Positions 26,810 through 35,921 of a stretch of 64,000 nucleotides of DNA are shown piece by piece. The notes below the pieces were generated by a model, which was given only the letters and a program-made list of their open reading frames with translations, had not been told where the DNA came from and did not search any database. The number at the start of each line of letters is the position of its first letter. The stretch's first letter is position 1. The translations under genes and the position numbers were made by a program. Where the stretch lies: NCBI GenBank assembly GCA_002422085.1, contig DISZ01000003.1, positions 30,540-94,539 on the forward strand, read 5' to 3'. The stretch is from Rhodobacteraceae bacterium UBA6197. GTDB taxonomy: Bacteria > Pseudomonadota > Alphaproteobacteria > Rhodobacterales > Rhodobacteraceae.

Positions 26810-29413
26810 TCATCCCCTCAGCCCCAGCCTGATCTGCTTTTCGATTTCGATCAGCGCAAAGAAGGCGACGCCAATGGCTACAATCAACAATCCATCCATC
26901 AGCGGAACGGACCTTGTTCCCAGCACTGCCTGCAAAGGCGGCAGGTAGGTGACGGAGAACTGGGCCGCCGTGACGACGATGACAACAGTCCAGACCACGC
27001 GGGTCCCGCGCGCCGCTGCCCAGGTCAGCGAGGTGCCGTGGATGTTGCGGATGAAGAAGAGGTGGAAGATTTGTAGAACCACAAGCGTGTTCATCGCCAT
27101 GGTCTGGGCCAGAGCCAGCGGAAAACCCTTGTCGATGGCATAAGTGAAAATGCCGAAGACTGCCGCCATGAACAGGGTCGCTACCAGAACGACATGCCAA
27201 ACCAGCCCGCCCGATAGGATCGGCATATTGCGGGCACGCGGCGGCCGGGCCATGGTGCCGGTCTCGGTCGGCTCGAAAGCAAGCGCGAGGCCAAGTGTGA
27301 TCGAAGTGATCAGGTTAACCCACAGGATCATCACTGGCGTCACCGGCAGCGCAAAGCCGACGAGCAACGCCAACACCACAGCTGACCCTTCCCCCGCATT
27401 GGTGGGCAATTCGAAGCTGATCACCTTTTTCAGGTTGTCATAGACCGTCCGCCCCTCCCGCACGGCGGCGGCGATACTGGCAAAGTTGTCGTCGGCCAGC
27501 ACCAGATCGGCGGCTTCCTTGGCGGCCTCGGACCCTTTCAGCCCCATGGCGATGCCCGCATCGGCGCGTTTAAGGGCGGGCGCATCGTTCACCCCGTCGC
27601 CGGTCATCGCGACGGACAGGCCATGCGCCTGCAGCGCGGTCACAAGGCGCAGTTTGTGCTCAGGGCTGGTGCGGGCGAAGATGTCGACATCCGTCACTTC
27701 CAGCGCCAGTTGCGCGTCGTCCAGCTTGTCAAGATCGGCCCCCGTCAGCACGCGATGGGGGTTCGCCAGCCCGATTTGTGCGGCAATGGCAGCGGCGGTT
27801 CCGGCATGATCACCGGTGATCATCTTGACCCGTATGCCAGCGGCCCGGCATTCGGCCACGGCAGCAATCGCCTCGGGGCGCGGCGGGTCGATCAGCCCGA
27901 CAAGGCCAAGGAAGGTCAGGCCACCCTCAAGTGCTGCGGGGTCGATCCGCTCGCCCGCCTCGGGCCGCTCGGCCAGCGCTAGCACCCGCAGACCACGCCG
28001 GGCCAATGCCTCGGCCCGGTCGTGCCAGTGCTTCAGGTCGATGCCGCCACACATCCGCAGCACGCGTTCCGGCGCACCCTTCACATAGGTCACGCGTCCC
28101 TGCGGCCCCTCCGTCAGCACGGCCATGAAACGGTGACGGCTGTCGAAGGGGATGGCGTCCAGACGGCGCGCGGCGTGATCGCCGCCAACCTTGCCCGCAA
28201 AGGCCAGAAGCGCGCCCTCCATCGGGTCGCCCTCGACCATCCAGATGCCATCCTTGCGGTGCAGGCTGGCGTCGTTGCATAGCGCCGCCGCCTGGGCGAG
28301 CCGTTCAAGATCACCCGCCGGGGTGATGGCACCTGTCGGCGCATACCCTTCGCCATCCACGACAAAGACACCCTCCGCTGTCTCCGCCGCAGCCACCACC
28401 ATTTCGTTGCGGGTCAAGGTGCCGGTCTTGTCGGTGCAGATGACCGAGACCGAGCCGATGGCCTCGATCGCAGGCAGACGACGGACGATGGCGTTGCGCC
28501 GCGCCATGGCCTGCACGCCGATGGCCAGCGTGATCGTCATGACCGCAGGCAGGCCCTCAGGGATTGCGGCCACGGCGACGCCGACCACAGCCATGAAAAG
28601 ATCGGCAAAGGGCATGTGGCCGACGTAGTAGCCCCAGACGAGCAATAGCCCCGCGACCAGCAAGATCAGGAACGACAGCCAGCGCGCGAAGTGGTCGATC
28701 TGCGCGACCAACGGTGTGGTCAGTTGTTCGACCCCGGCCAGAAGCCCGCCGATGCGCCCTATCTCGGTCGCCTGACCCGTCGCCACCACCAGCCCGCGCG
28801 CCGTGCCGATGGTGACCAGCGTGCCCGACCACAGCATCGACCGGCGGTCGCCAAGGGCGGCATCGGCGGCGACCGGGTCTTTGCCCTTTTCCACCGGCAC
28901 CGACTCGCCGGTCAGGATCGCTTCTTGCGCCGCCAGCCCCCGCGCCTCGATCACCCGCAGGTCGGCGGGCACTTTGTCGCCTGCCTCCAAGAGCACGATA
29001 TCACCGGGAACCAGGTCGGTGCCGTCGACGGTGACACGCACACCCCCGCGTAGCACGGCCGCCCGGGGGGCCAGCATGCCCCGGATGGCTGCCATCGCCG
29101 CTTCGGCCTTGCCCTCCTGGACAAAGCCGATGATCGCATTGGCCAGCACGACGGCCAGGATCACCCCCGTATCAACCCAGTGCTGCAGCGCGCCCGTCAC
29201 CACGGCCGCTCCCAGAAGGACGTAGATCAGGACGTTGTGAAACTGCACCAGGAACCGCACCATTGGCCCCCTTGCCCGAACTTCGGGCAGGCGGTTGGGA
29301 CCATGATCGGCCAGGCGCTGAGCAGCATCGGTCGCGCTGAGTCCCTCTGAAGTGGTGTCAAGTTCTGCTAGGCAGGTGGCTGTGGGTGCGGCGTGGGCGT
29401 CGGTCAGCGTCAT
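26810..29413 (-). CDS. P-type cation-transporting ATPase (P2-like)
   Basis: 867 residues from MTLTDAHAAP. Contains the actuator TGES, the phosphorylation site ICTDKTGTLTRNE, the hinge MTGDGVNDAPAL and about ten membrane segments. PEGLPAVMTI in M4 is typical of Ca2+/Na+/K+-type P2 ATPases; the ion cannot be fixed from sequence alone. A C-terminal cation-ATPase membrane domain is complete. The start codon lies inside the tail of a degraded SDR gene. Such ATPases are found with universal stress proteins in low-oxygen clusters. Confidence 0.88.
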   Translation of the reverse strand: MTLTDAHAAPTATCLAELDTTSEGLSATDAAQRLADHGPNRLPEVRARGPMVRFLVQFHNVLIYVLLGAAVVTGALQHWVDTGVILAVVLANAIIGFVQEGKAEAAMAAIRGMLAPRAAVLRGGVRVTVDGTDLVPGDIVLLEAGDKVPADLRVIEARGLAAQEAILTGESVPVEKGKDPVAADAALGDRRSMLWSGTLVTIGTARGLVVATGQATEIGRIGGLLAGVEQLTTPLVAQIDHFARWLSFLILLVAGLLLVWGYYVGHMPFADLFMAVVGVAVAAIPEGLPAVMTITLAIGVQAMARRNAIVRRLPAIEAIGSVSVICTDKTGTLTRNEMVVAAAETAEGVFVVDGEGYAPTGAITPAGDLERLAQAAALCNDASLHRKDGIWMVEGDPMEGALLAFAGKVGGDHAARRLDAIPFDSRHRFMAVLTEGPQGRVTYVKGAPERVLRMCGGIDLKHWHDRAEALARRGLRVLALAERPEAGERIDPAALEGGLTFLGLVGLIDPPRPEAIAAVAECRAAGIRVKMITGDHAGTAAAIAAQIGLANPHRVLTGADLDKLDDAQLALEVTDVDIFARTSPEHKLRLVTALQAHGLSVAMTGDGVNDAPALKRADAGIAMGLKGSEAAKEAADLVLADDNFASIAAAVREGRTVYDNLKKVISFELPTNAGEGSAVVLALLVGFALPVTPVMILWVNLITSITLGLALAFEPTETGTMARPPRARNMPILSGGLVWHVVLVATLFMAAVFGIFTYAIDKGFPLALAQTMAMNTLVVLQIFHLFFIRNIHGTSLTWAAARGTRVVWTVVIVVTAAQFSVTYLPPLQAVLGTRSVPLMDGLLIVAIGVAFFALIEIEKQIRLGLRG

Positions 29414-29417
29414 GTCG

Positions 29418-29679
29418 TCGCGCCGGATAGCCGTCGCCGAAGATACACTCCGCGCCGGTGACGGTCCTCGCTTGGTCCGGCGCAAGCCAGACCACCGCCC
29501 AAGCGATGTTGTCGGGCTCGCCCATGTGACAGATCGGATGGACCGAGCCCAAGGCCGCCTTCACAGCTTCGAGATCGGGGGAGATGGAATGCAGATCGTT
29601 TTCGACAAACGGGACCCAGATGTAGGTCGGGCGAATGGAGTTCAGACACGATGCCGGTCTTAGACTTGAGACGGTTCAT
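29418..29679 (-). pseudogene. short-chain dehydrogenase remnant with internal deletion
   Basis: An ATG with MNRLKSKTGIVS matches the start of an SDR. It is joined, out of frame, to a C-terminal part reading NSIRPTYIWVPFVEND, HMGEPDNIAWAVVWLAPDQA, RTVTGAECIFGDGYPAR. The middle of the enzyme, with the cofactor glycines and the YxxxK active site, is missing. The 3' end runs into the ATPase start. Clearly non-functional as a dehydrogenase. Confidence 0.7.
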
Positions 29680-29781
29680 CGCTGTTCACCTTTTCTTTGA
29701 ATTGCCCAGATTGACAGTGTCGTAACGTCTCCGCGCGCGCCGATGGCGCGCGGGCCAAGCCAATGCGCGCGGCGGTCTGCC

Positions 29782-30195
29782 CTAACGTGCGATGATGACC
29801 GTGCAGGGTGCCCGGTTCGCCACGTCCATCGCTACCGAGCCAAGAAACAACCGTGACAATCCGCGCTTGTCGCCAGTGCCGATGACGATGGCATCGATCC
29901 CATGGGCCAACGCATGGTCGATGATCCCGGACGAGACTTCGCGCGCGGCAACCACCGTTGCACTGGCCGGTTTCAACCCGTTCCTTGTGGCCTTCTCGCG
30001 ACCTTCTGCAAGGATCGCCTGCGCCTCGTCTTCGGTCCAGACCAGAGCATGCGGCCCACGGGGCGAACGGCCAAAAGCCACGTTCACAACAAGGATCGAA
30101 AGGTCTGCCGAGAGCCTCGTCGCGAGCTCTGTGGCTGAGGCCAATGCGACATCTGCATGTTCGGAGCCGTCAAAGCAGCAAAGGATATGTTTCAT
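29782..30195 (-). CDS. universal stress protein, single domain
   Basis: 137 residues, UspA fold: KHILCCFDGSEHADVAL at the N terminus and the ATP-binding-type GTGDKRGLSRLFLGSVAMDV followed by PCTVIIAR. Cytosolic. Lies alone on the minus strand upstream of the SDR remnant. Usp proteins in such clusters respond to oxygen limitation or growth arrest; the ligand is unverified. Confidence 0.9.
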   Translation of the reverse strand: MKHILCCFDGSEHADVALASATELATRLSADLSILVVNVAFGRSPRGPHALVWTEDEAQAILAEGREKATRNGLKPASATVVAAREVSSGIIDHALAHGIDAIVIGTGDKRGLSRLFLGSVAMDVANRAPCTVIIAR

Positions 30196-30332
30196 TTGTT
30201 TTCCTTTTGATTTCAGTCACTCTCTTGTCTTCTGGCCGTCGCGGCATTTGAAATCGGGCGCTGCGCCGGTATCACGCTTTCGCACAACGAAGTGGCAGGT
30301 GCCCAGAAGGACGGCCACAAACCAAGGGGCCT

Positions 30333-30599
30333 TCATCCGCGTTCATCGCCCCCCCCATTGCCGGCTGTTGGCAGTTCAGACGATTGCTTTGGCAATTCCG
30401 ATTGCCCGAAAGGGACGTTGCGTGGTGCCGTCTCATGCGCGATCATGAACAGGGCAAGATCGGTGTCAGCGATGCGCCAGCCCTTGCCGATCTCTATCGC
30501 GCGAAGCGTGCCCGCCTTGATCCACTGGCGCACCGTGGCCTCGGCCACTTCAAGCCTGTCTGCAACTTCCTGCACCGTCTGATAACGATCCTGCGGCAT
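30333..30599 (-). CDS. small excisionase/MerR-like helix-turn-helix protein
   Basis: 88 residues from MPQDRYQTVQEVADRLEV. The first 55 residues form an excisionase-type winged helix (EVAEATVRQWIKAGTLRAIE, then GKGWRIADTDLALFM). The tail is Gly/Ser/Pro-rich and disordered. GGAGGG 5-9 nt upstream fixes the start. Divergent from the two-domain Usp gene with the FNR box between them. Likely a local DNA-binding regulator. Confidence 0.75.
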   Translation of the reverse strand: MPQDRYQTVQEVADRLEVAEATVRQWIKAGTLRAIEIGKGWRIADTDLALFMIAHETAPRNVPFGQSELPKQSSELPTAGNGGGDERG

Positions 30600-30653
30600 G
30601 GCTCCCTCCATTGTAGCCGTTGCTGCAGAATAGTGACTTTGAGGCGCTTTTGA

Positions 30654-30667
30654 TTGATTTGGATCAA
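30654..30667. promoter_or_regulatory. perfect FNR/ANR-type box
   Basis: TTGATTTGGATCAA matches the full dyad TTGAT-N4-ATCAA. It lies 54 nt from the HTH-gene start and 110 nt from the Usp start, in the divergent promoter region, at a distance compatible with class II activation of the Usp gene. It suggests oxygen control (FnrL/DnrD type) of this stress locus. Confidence 0.8.
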
Positions 30668-30777
30668 AGATCGTCCGTCATTTTTCTTACAGGCTGGTCT
30701 GGTCAGTCAAATCGGTACGGGTTTGCCCTTTTGCAGCCCGGTTCCAAGCCATGCCCGTTTCCCGCAGGAGAGAAGTC

Positions 30778-31614
30778 ATGCACAATCGCATCGCCTACAT
30801 GCCGCTGAACACCTATCCCGAAGCCGCGTCCGATGCGGCAGTTCTCGCCTCGATCGGTTTTGCGGCCTCGCTGGGGTGCGGATTGCATGTGTCGACTTTC
30901 GCCGTGGACATCCCTCAGATGACGTCGCCAATGGCTGGCGTTCTGATCAATGTCGAAGGAATGGCGCGCGCGGCGGAAGACCGCAGCAGGGCGGAATGCC
31001 AGCGCCTGCGGGAGCTCATTGAGAGTGCTGCGGGAGCAAAACCCAATGCTCAGGTCACAAACCACAGGTTGGTGCTGGGCGCAGCACTTGACGCCGCCAC
31101 CGCCGAAGCGCGCTACTTCGATCTGGCACTGCTGCCTTGGGACGCCGACACAGTTTCGGCACAGGACATGGCGCAATCGCTTGTCTTCGGCTCCGGCGTC
31201 CCGGTGATCCTGGTTCCTCCATCAACCGCAGCAGGCACGATAGATCATATCGCCATCGCCTGGGATGAAAGCCGCGTCGCTGCGCGCGCGCTTTGCGATG
31301 CGTTGCCGCTTCTGGCTGCGGGTGGCCGCGTTTCGGTGCTGACGGTGCAAGACGAAAAGGCGCTCAGGGGTTCAGGAATCGCTCAAACCCTCGCGTCTTC
31401 GTTGGAGTTGCGCGGATACACCGCGAGGGCCGTTGACATAACCCTGGATGGCCGAACCATTGCCGCAGCCCTGCAAGACAGTGCCCGGAGCGAGGGCGCA
31501 CAACTTCTGGCGATGGGTGGCTTTGGCCATTCCCGCCTACGCGATTTCATCCTGGGTGGAGCTACCAAGGGCGTTTTCGGCGATCTGAGGATGCCTGTTC
31601 TGCTCGCGCACTGA
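30778..31614 (+). CDS. universal stress protein, two tandem Usp domains
   Basis: 278 residues from MHNRIAYMPLNTYP; GGAGAG lies just upstream. The second half is a clear Usp domain (HIAIAWDESRVAARAL, MGGFGHSRLRDFILGGATKG, MPVLLAH). The first half is a diverged copy lacking the glycine-rich nucleotide loop. Probably driven by the upstream FNR box, and followed 44 nt later by another Usp gene. Confidence 0.87.
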   Translation: MHNRIAYMPLNTYPEAASDAAVLASIGFAASLGCGLHVSTFAVDIPQMTSPMAGVLINVEGMARAAEDRSRAECQRLRELIESAAGAKPNAQVTNHRLVLGAALDAATAEARYFDLALLPWDADTVSAQDMAQSLVFGSGVPVILVPPSTAAGTIDHIAIAWDESRVAARALCDALPLLAAGGRVSVLTVQDEKALRGSGIAQTLASSLELRGYTARAVDITLDGRTIAAALQDSARSEGAQLLAMGGFGHSRLRDFILGGATKGVFGDLRMPVLLAH

Positions 31615-31658
31615 TCACCAAGCCTATATAATGCAAAGGTTTTTAAAGGAGAACCGAA

Positions 31659-32483
31659 ATGTCCTGCGTCCTTGCTGCAACAGACTTGTCAACCCGGTCC
31701 GACCGCGCTGTCCAGCGGGCATTGCGGCTGAGTGCCAAACTCAAGCTGCCGTGCCGGATCGTTTCTGTTGTCGACAATGACTTGCCTGGCGACATGCTGG
31801 CCGAACGCATGAAAGAGGTGGCGCATCGGTTGCATCGCTTTACCGAAAGCCTTGCCGCGCCGGGCCAGATGGTCACGAGCACGGTGGTTGCCGGTGATCC
31901 TGACCAGGCCATACTAGCGCAGGCCGAGGCCCATGATGCCACCATGCTTGTCTTGGGACTTCATCGGTCACGGCCGTTCCTTGATCTGTTCCGCGACACC
32001 ACGATGGTGCGGATCGTGCGTGGATCGCTGCGGCCGGTCTTGTTGGTCAACGATCCTGCCGATCATGACTACGCGCGCGTCCTTGTCCCGGTGAGTTTCT
32101 CGCCAAGTTGCGTGGCGGCCTTGCGGATGGCCGGAACCATTGCCCCCGGAGCGGAACTACGGTCCTTCCATGCAGTCCCGATCCCGTTCTCGGGCCTGAC
32201 TGGTGACGGTCCGGGCAGTGCCATGGCCCGCGAATTGTGCAATGAGGCGGCAAAGGAGCGGGATGCCTGGACTGCGACACTCGACCCGGCGACCAACCCG
32301 CCGGAAATCGAGATCATCAGCGGCGGAAGAACCGAGACCATGGCCAGGATGGCGGCCGGAAGACCGGACCTGATCGCAGTGGGTGCCCATACCCGCAGCG
32401 GGTTTTCGCCGAACGTGCTGGGAAGTTTCGTCACTGACCTGATCGTTACGCCACCATGTGACATTCTGGTCGCGCGCGGGTGA
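31659..32483 (+). CDS. universal stress protein, two tandem Usp domains
   Basis: 274 residues. N-terminal domain SCVLAATDLSTRSDRAVQRAL with GLHRSRPFLDLFRDTT; C-terminal domain with VGAHTRSGFSPNVLGSFVTD and PPCDILVARG. AAAGGAG precedes the ATG. Co-directional with the preceding Usp gene, likely the same transcript. Confidence 0.87.
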   Translation: MSCVLAATDLSTRSDRAVQRALRLSAKLKLPCRIVSVVDNDLPGDMLAERMKEVAHRLHRFTESLAAPGQMVTSTVVAGDPDQAILAQAEAHDATMLVLGLHRSRPFLDLFRDTTMVRIVRGSLRPVLLVNDPADHDYARVLVPVSFSPSCVAALRMAGTIAPGAELRSFHAVPIPFSGLTGDGPGSAMARELCNEAAKERDAWTATLDPATNPPEIEIISGGRTETMARMAAGRPDLIAVGAHTRSGFSPNVLGSFVTDLIVTPPCDILVARG

Positions 32484-32537
32484 CAGTGATACCCTCAAAG
32501 AGCGGACAGTGACGGAGTCCGCTACGCGGCGCCCTGA

Positions 32538-32569
32538 GCGCGCGGCGGAAGACCGAAGCAAGGCGGAAT
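32538..32569 (+). repeat. 32-bp copy of an internal Usp gene segment
   Basis: Matches 30966-30997, inside the first Usp gene of the pair, at 30 of 32 positions. In the same phase it reads RAAEDRSKAEF against RAAEDRSRAEC. It lies in the gap between convergent genes and may be the trace of a lost third Usp gene. Confidence 0.55.
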
Positions 32570-32612
32570 TCAAGTCTGTCCCGGGTGACGCGGCAGCGTC
32601 AAAGGGCAAACC

Positions 32613-33641
32613 CTAACAAATCCGGGGCAGTTGCTCTCCGACCAGCATGTCGACAATCCGGCTGCCGCCAAACAGGGTGCGCATGGTGACCATGCCGCTT
32701 TGCCGAGAAATGGCGCGCCCGATGATCGCCGCGCCAACGCCAGCCGGGGTCGCGCGCATTGCCGCCAGCGCGGCCTTTGCCTCGCGCTCGGGCACGAACA
32801 GCACAAGCGTGCCCTCATTGGCAAGGTACAAGGCATCAAGCCCCAAAATCTCGCAGACACCGCGCACTTCGGGGTGCAAGGGAACAGAGGATTCGTCGAT
32901 CTCGATGCCCACCCCCGACGCTTGCGCCATCTCGTTCAGTGCCGAGGCCAGACCGCCGCGCGTGGCATCACGGGCCGCGACCGTGCCGGGGGCAGCGGCA
33001 AGAACGGCATCCATCAGTTGGCCAAGACTCTGACAGTCTGACAAAATCGTTGTCGACAGCGCCATGTCGCCGCGCGCGGCCAGAATGGCGGCACCGTGAT
33101 TGCCCAGAACGCCGTTGACAAGCGCCACATCGCCAGGCCGGATACTGGCGGCGGACAGGTTCCGCCCGGCAGGGATCACACCGATGCCGGACGTCGTGAC
33201 AAAGACCCGGTCCGCGGCACCGCGCCCGACGACCTTGGTGTCGCCGGTGACGATGCGCACGCCCGCAAGCCGCGCCTCGCGCGCCATTGACGCGGCAATC
33301 CGGTGCAGCAGCGCCACCTCGCAGCCTTCTTCGATGATGAATGCCGCAGACAGCCATAGCGGTCTGGCCCCGCCCACCACAAGGTCGTTCACCGTGCCGC
33401 AAACGGCGATCTTTCCGATGTCGCCACCGGGAAATTCAACCGGCGTCACGACGAAACTGTCGGTGGTGAACGCAAGGCGCGCGCCCGGTTCGGCCAAGGC
33501 CGGATGGGTCAGCCGGGCCTGATCCTCCATTCCCGGCGGATCGAAGGCAGACACGAAGACCGCCTCGATCAGATCCTGCATGGCCCGCCCGCCTCCGCCA
33601 TGCGCGAGGGTGACATGAGTATCCCGCAGCGGCCGTTTCAT
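32613..33641 (-). CDS. hypE: hydrogenase maturation factor HypE
   Basis: 342 residues, starting MKRPLRDTHVTLAHGGGG. PurM/AIR-synthase-like enzyme that dehydrates the S-carbamoyl group on its own C-terminal Cys to a thiocyanate, donating CN to the NiFe site. The C terminus ends PRIC as required. Internal blocks TTDSFVVTPVEFPGGDIGK and DATRGGLASALNEMA are conserved. Overlaps hypD by ATGA; last gene of the hydrogenase operon. Confidence 0.95.
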   Translation of the reverse strand: MKRPLRDTHVTLAHGGGGRAMQDLIEAVFVSAFDPPGMEDQARLTHPALAEPGARLAFTTDSFVVTPVEFPGGDIGKIAVCGTVNDLVVGGARPLWLSAAFIIEEGCEVALLHRIAASMAREARLAGVRIVTGDTKVVGRGAADRVFVTTSGIGVIPAGRNLSAASIRPGDVALVNGVLGNHGAAILAARGDMALSTTILSDCQSLGQLMDAVLAAAPGTVAARDATRGGLASALNEMAQASGVGIEIDESSVPLHPEVRGVCEILGLDALYLANEGTLVLFVPEREAKAALAAMRATPAGVGAAIIGRAISRQSGMVTMRTLFGGSRIVDMLVGEQLPRIC

Positions 33642-34780
33642 GGCGCAGCAGCCGACAACCGCGCACCACCATATTGCCAATAGGCTGCACAGGCACCTTC
33701 AGATGACACCATCAGCGCGCCCAGCGGCATATCCGGCGTGCAGCCGCGCCCAAACTGCGGGCATTGCAGTGGCTTCATCCGCCCGGTCATCACCTGCCCG
33801 CAGGCGCAGCCCTCGGGTTCCGCCACTGCACGCGGCCCCGCGCCATAGCCGATGCCAAATTTTTCCTCCGCGTCAAACGCGCGGTATTTGGCCCGAATGC
33901 GCAGGCCCGACAGGTCGATCTCGCCCAAGCCCCGCCATTCAAAGCTTGGGCGGCGTTCAAAGACATCGGCAATGGCGGCCAGAGACACCGAGTTGCCATG
34001 TTCGGGCACGACGCGGGCATACTGGTTTTCAACTTCCGCCCGCCCCTCGTGGATCTGGGTCAAAACCATCAGCACAGATTGCAGCAGATCCAGCGGCTCG
34101 AACCCCGCCACGACAATGGGCTTGGCGTAGTCGCGGGCGACGAAATCATATGGGTGCGTCCCGATCACCATCGACACATGGCCGGGGCCGACAAAGCCGT
34201 CCAGAACCATATGTGGATCGTCCAGCAGCGCCTTGATCGGTTCGGGCACCGTGATGTGATTGCAGAACAGGCTGAAGTTGGTCCGCCCCTCGGCGGCCGC
34301 CGTCTGCACCGTGATCGCGGTCGAGGGTGTGGTGGTTTCAAACCCCAGACCAAAGAAGATCACTTCGCGCGCCGGGTTGCGCCAGGCCAGTTCCAGCGCA
34401 TCCAGCGGCGAATAGACCATCCGCACGTCGGCCCCGGCGGCGCGGGCCTGCATCAGCGATTTGCCCGTGCCCAGCACGCGCATCGCATCCCCAAAAGTCG
34501 TGAAGATTACCTCTGGGCGTTCGGCCAGCTGAATGGCCTCGTCCACCCGGGCGCGCGGCAGCACGCAGACCGGACAGCCCGGCCCATGGATGAACTCGAT
34601 CCCTGGCGGGGTCAGCTTGTCCAGACCATAGCGAAAGATCGCATGCGTATGCCCGCCGCAAATCTCCATGATGTGGACGGGTTTTTCGGCCGAAGCCCCA
34701 AGGGCATCGGTGATCCGGGCGATCGCCGCCAGCAACGATTTCGCGGCAACCGGATCACGAAATTCGCTGACGTATTTCAC
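33638..34780 (-). CDS. hypD: hydrogenase maturation factor HypD
   Basis: 380 residues. Iron-sulfur scaffold on which Fe(CN)2CO is assembled with HypC. Shows MEICGGHTHAIFRYG, HGPGCPVCVLP, FGLGFETTTPSTA, FCNHITVPEPI, and a C-terminal cysteine-rich part (CACGQVMTGRMKPLQCPQFG) for the 4Fe-4S cluster. Overlaps hypC by 4 nt. Confidence 0.95.
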   Translation of the reverse strand: MKYVSEFRDPVAAKSLLAAIARITDALGASAEKPVHIMEICGGHTHAIFRYGLDKLTPPGIEFIHGPGCPVCVLPRARVDEAIQLAERPEVIFTTFGDAMRVLGTGKSLMQARAAGADVRMVYSPLDALELAWRNPAREVIFFGLGFETTTPSTAITVQTAAAEGRTNFSLFCNHITVPEPIKALLDDPHMVLDGFVGPGHVSMVIGTHPYDFVARDYAKPIVVAGFEPLDLLQSVLMVLTQIHEGRAEVENQYARVVPEHGNSVSLAAIADVFERRPSFEWRGLGEIDLSGLRIRAKYRAFDAEEKFGIGYGAGPRAVAEPEGCACGQVMTGRMKPLQCPQFGRGCTPDMPLGALMVSSEGACAAYWQYGGARLSAAAP

Positions 34781-35067
34781 GGGACCTGCTCCAGCGCGGC
34801 CGCCGTTTCGGCCATGGCGTCAAGCGCCTCCTGAACCTCTCCCAAATCGCGCAGCGCCTCAAGCGTCCTCGCGGCTTCCTCCGCGTCGATCACCGCCATG
34901 GCAAAGCCGACATGGATCAGCGTCCATTCCCCGATCAACGATGACAGCGGCTCGCGGGCGATGCAGGCCACCGACACCTCACGCCGCACGCCGGAAACCT
35001 CGGCCATCGCCATCTTGCGGGCGGCGTCGGTGATGGCGATGATCTGACCCGGGATGCCAAGGCACAT
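34777..35067 (-). CDS. hypC: hydrogenase maturation chaperone HypC
   Basis: 96 residues beginning MCLGIPGQII with the essential Cys2. HypC/HupF family; binds HypD and the hydrogenase large-subunit precursor. VGFAMAVIDAEEA is the usual second block. The start ATG shares a base with the hypB stop (TGATG). Slightly longer than typical, with an Ala/Glu-rich tail. Confidence 0.94.
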   Translation of the reverse strand: MCLGIPGQIIAITDAARKMAMAEVSGVRREVSVACIAREPLSSLIGEWTLIHVGFAMAVIDAEEAARTLEALRDLGEVQEALDAMAETAAALEQVP

Positions 35068-35921
35068 CAGCTTGTCTTCCCAGTGCCGTGCATCTGTGCC
35101 ACGGGCCGCCCAAGAGTCTTTTCCATGTGCCGTGCGCGCAGCCAGTCCACCCACTGCGCCATGCCTTCGCCACTGCGGGCCGAAACACGCAGAATGTCGA
35201 TTTTCGGATTGATCCGTCGCAGGTTGGCCTCGTAAGCCGCCAGATCGGCGTCGCAATGCGGGGCAAGATCGGTCTTGTTCAGGATCGCGAGTTTCGAGGC
35301 CGTGAACATGTCGGGGTATTTCAGCGGTTTGTCCTCGCCTTCGGTCACCGACAGGATGGCCACCTTGGCGTCCTCGCCCAGATCGAATGCCGCCGGGCAC
35401 ACCAGATTGCCGACGTTCTCGATGAAAAGGAAACTTGCCGGTTTCAATGCCAGATGACCCATCGCATGCCCGACCATTTCAGCGTCCAGATGGCAGCCCT
35501 TGCCGGTGTTGATCTGGATCGCCAGCGCCCCTGTGGCGCGAATGCGCTCGGCATCGTTCGATGTCTGCTGATCGCCTTCGATCACCGCGAGTGGTGCGGC
35601 ACCCAGCATCTGGATCGTCCGGCACAGCAAGGTGGTCTTGCCCGAACCGGGCGAAGAGACAAGGTTGACGGCATAGGCCCCCATGGCCTGAAGCACGCGG
35701 CGGTTGGCTGCGGCAAAGCCGTTGTTTTTCGACAGGATATCCGTCTCAACCGCGATGATCCGCGCTTGTGACAGGCCCGGCACAGACACACCGGCAGCGC
35801 CCATGCCAAAGTGGAGGTGATCGTGCGTTTGGGAATGGGCACCAGCATGGGAATGGCTGTGCGATTGCCCAGACGCCGCGTCGAACGTCACGGTGCCACT
35901 GCACCCGCAAACCGTACACAT
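35067..35921 (-). CDS. hypB: hydrogenase nickel-insertion GTPase HypB
   Basis: 284 residues. N-terminal metal-site motif MCTVCGCSG, then a His-rich stretch (about residues 21-38, SHSHSHAGAHSQTHDHLH), then a GTPase domain with P-loop SSPGSGKTT and NKTDLAPH. Delivers Ni with HypA. The start is fixed by the CxxCGC motif and the TGATG junction with hypA. Confidence 0.95.
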   Translation of the reverse strand: MCTVCGCSGTVTFDAASGQSHSHSHAGAHSQTHDHLHFGMGAAGVSVPGLSQARIIAVETDILSKNNGFAAANRRVLQAMGAYAVNLVSSPGSGKTTLLCRTIQMLGAAPLAVIEGDQQTSNDAERIRATGALAIQINTGKGCHLDAEMVGHAMGHLALKPASFLFIENVGNLVCPAAFDLGEDAKVAILSVTEGEDKPLKYPDMFTASKLAILNKTDLAPHCDADLAAYEANLRRINPKIDILRVSARSGEGMAQWVDWLRARHMEKTLGRPVAQMHGTGKTS

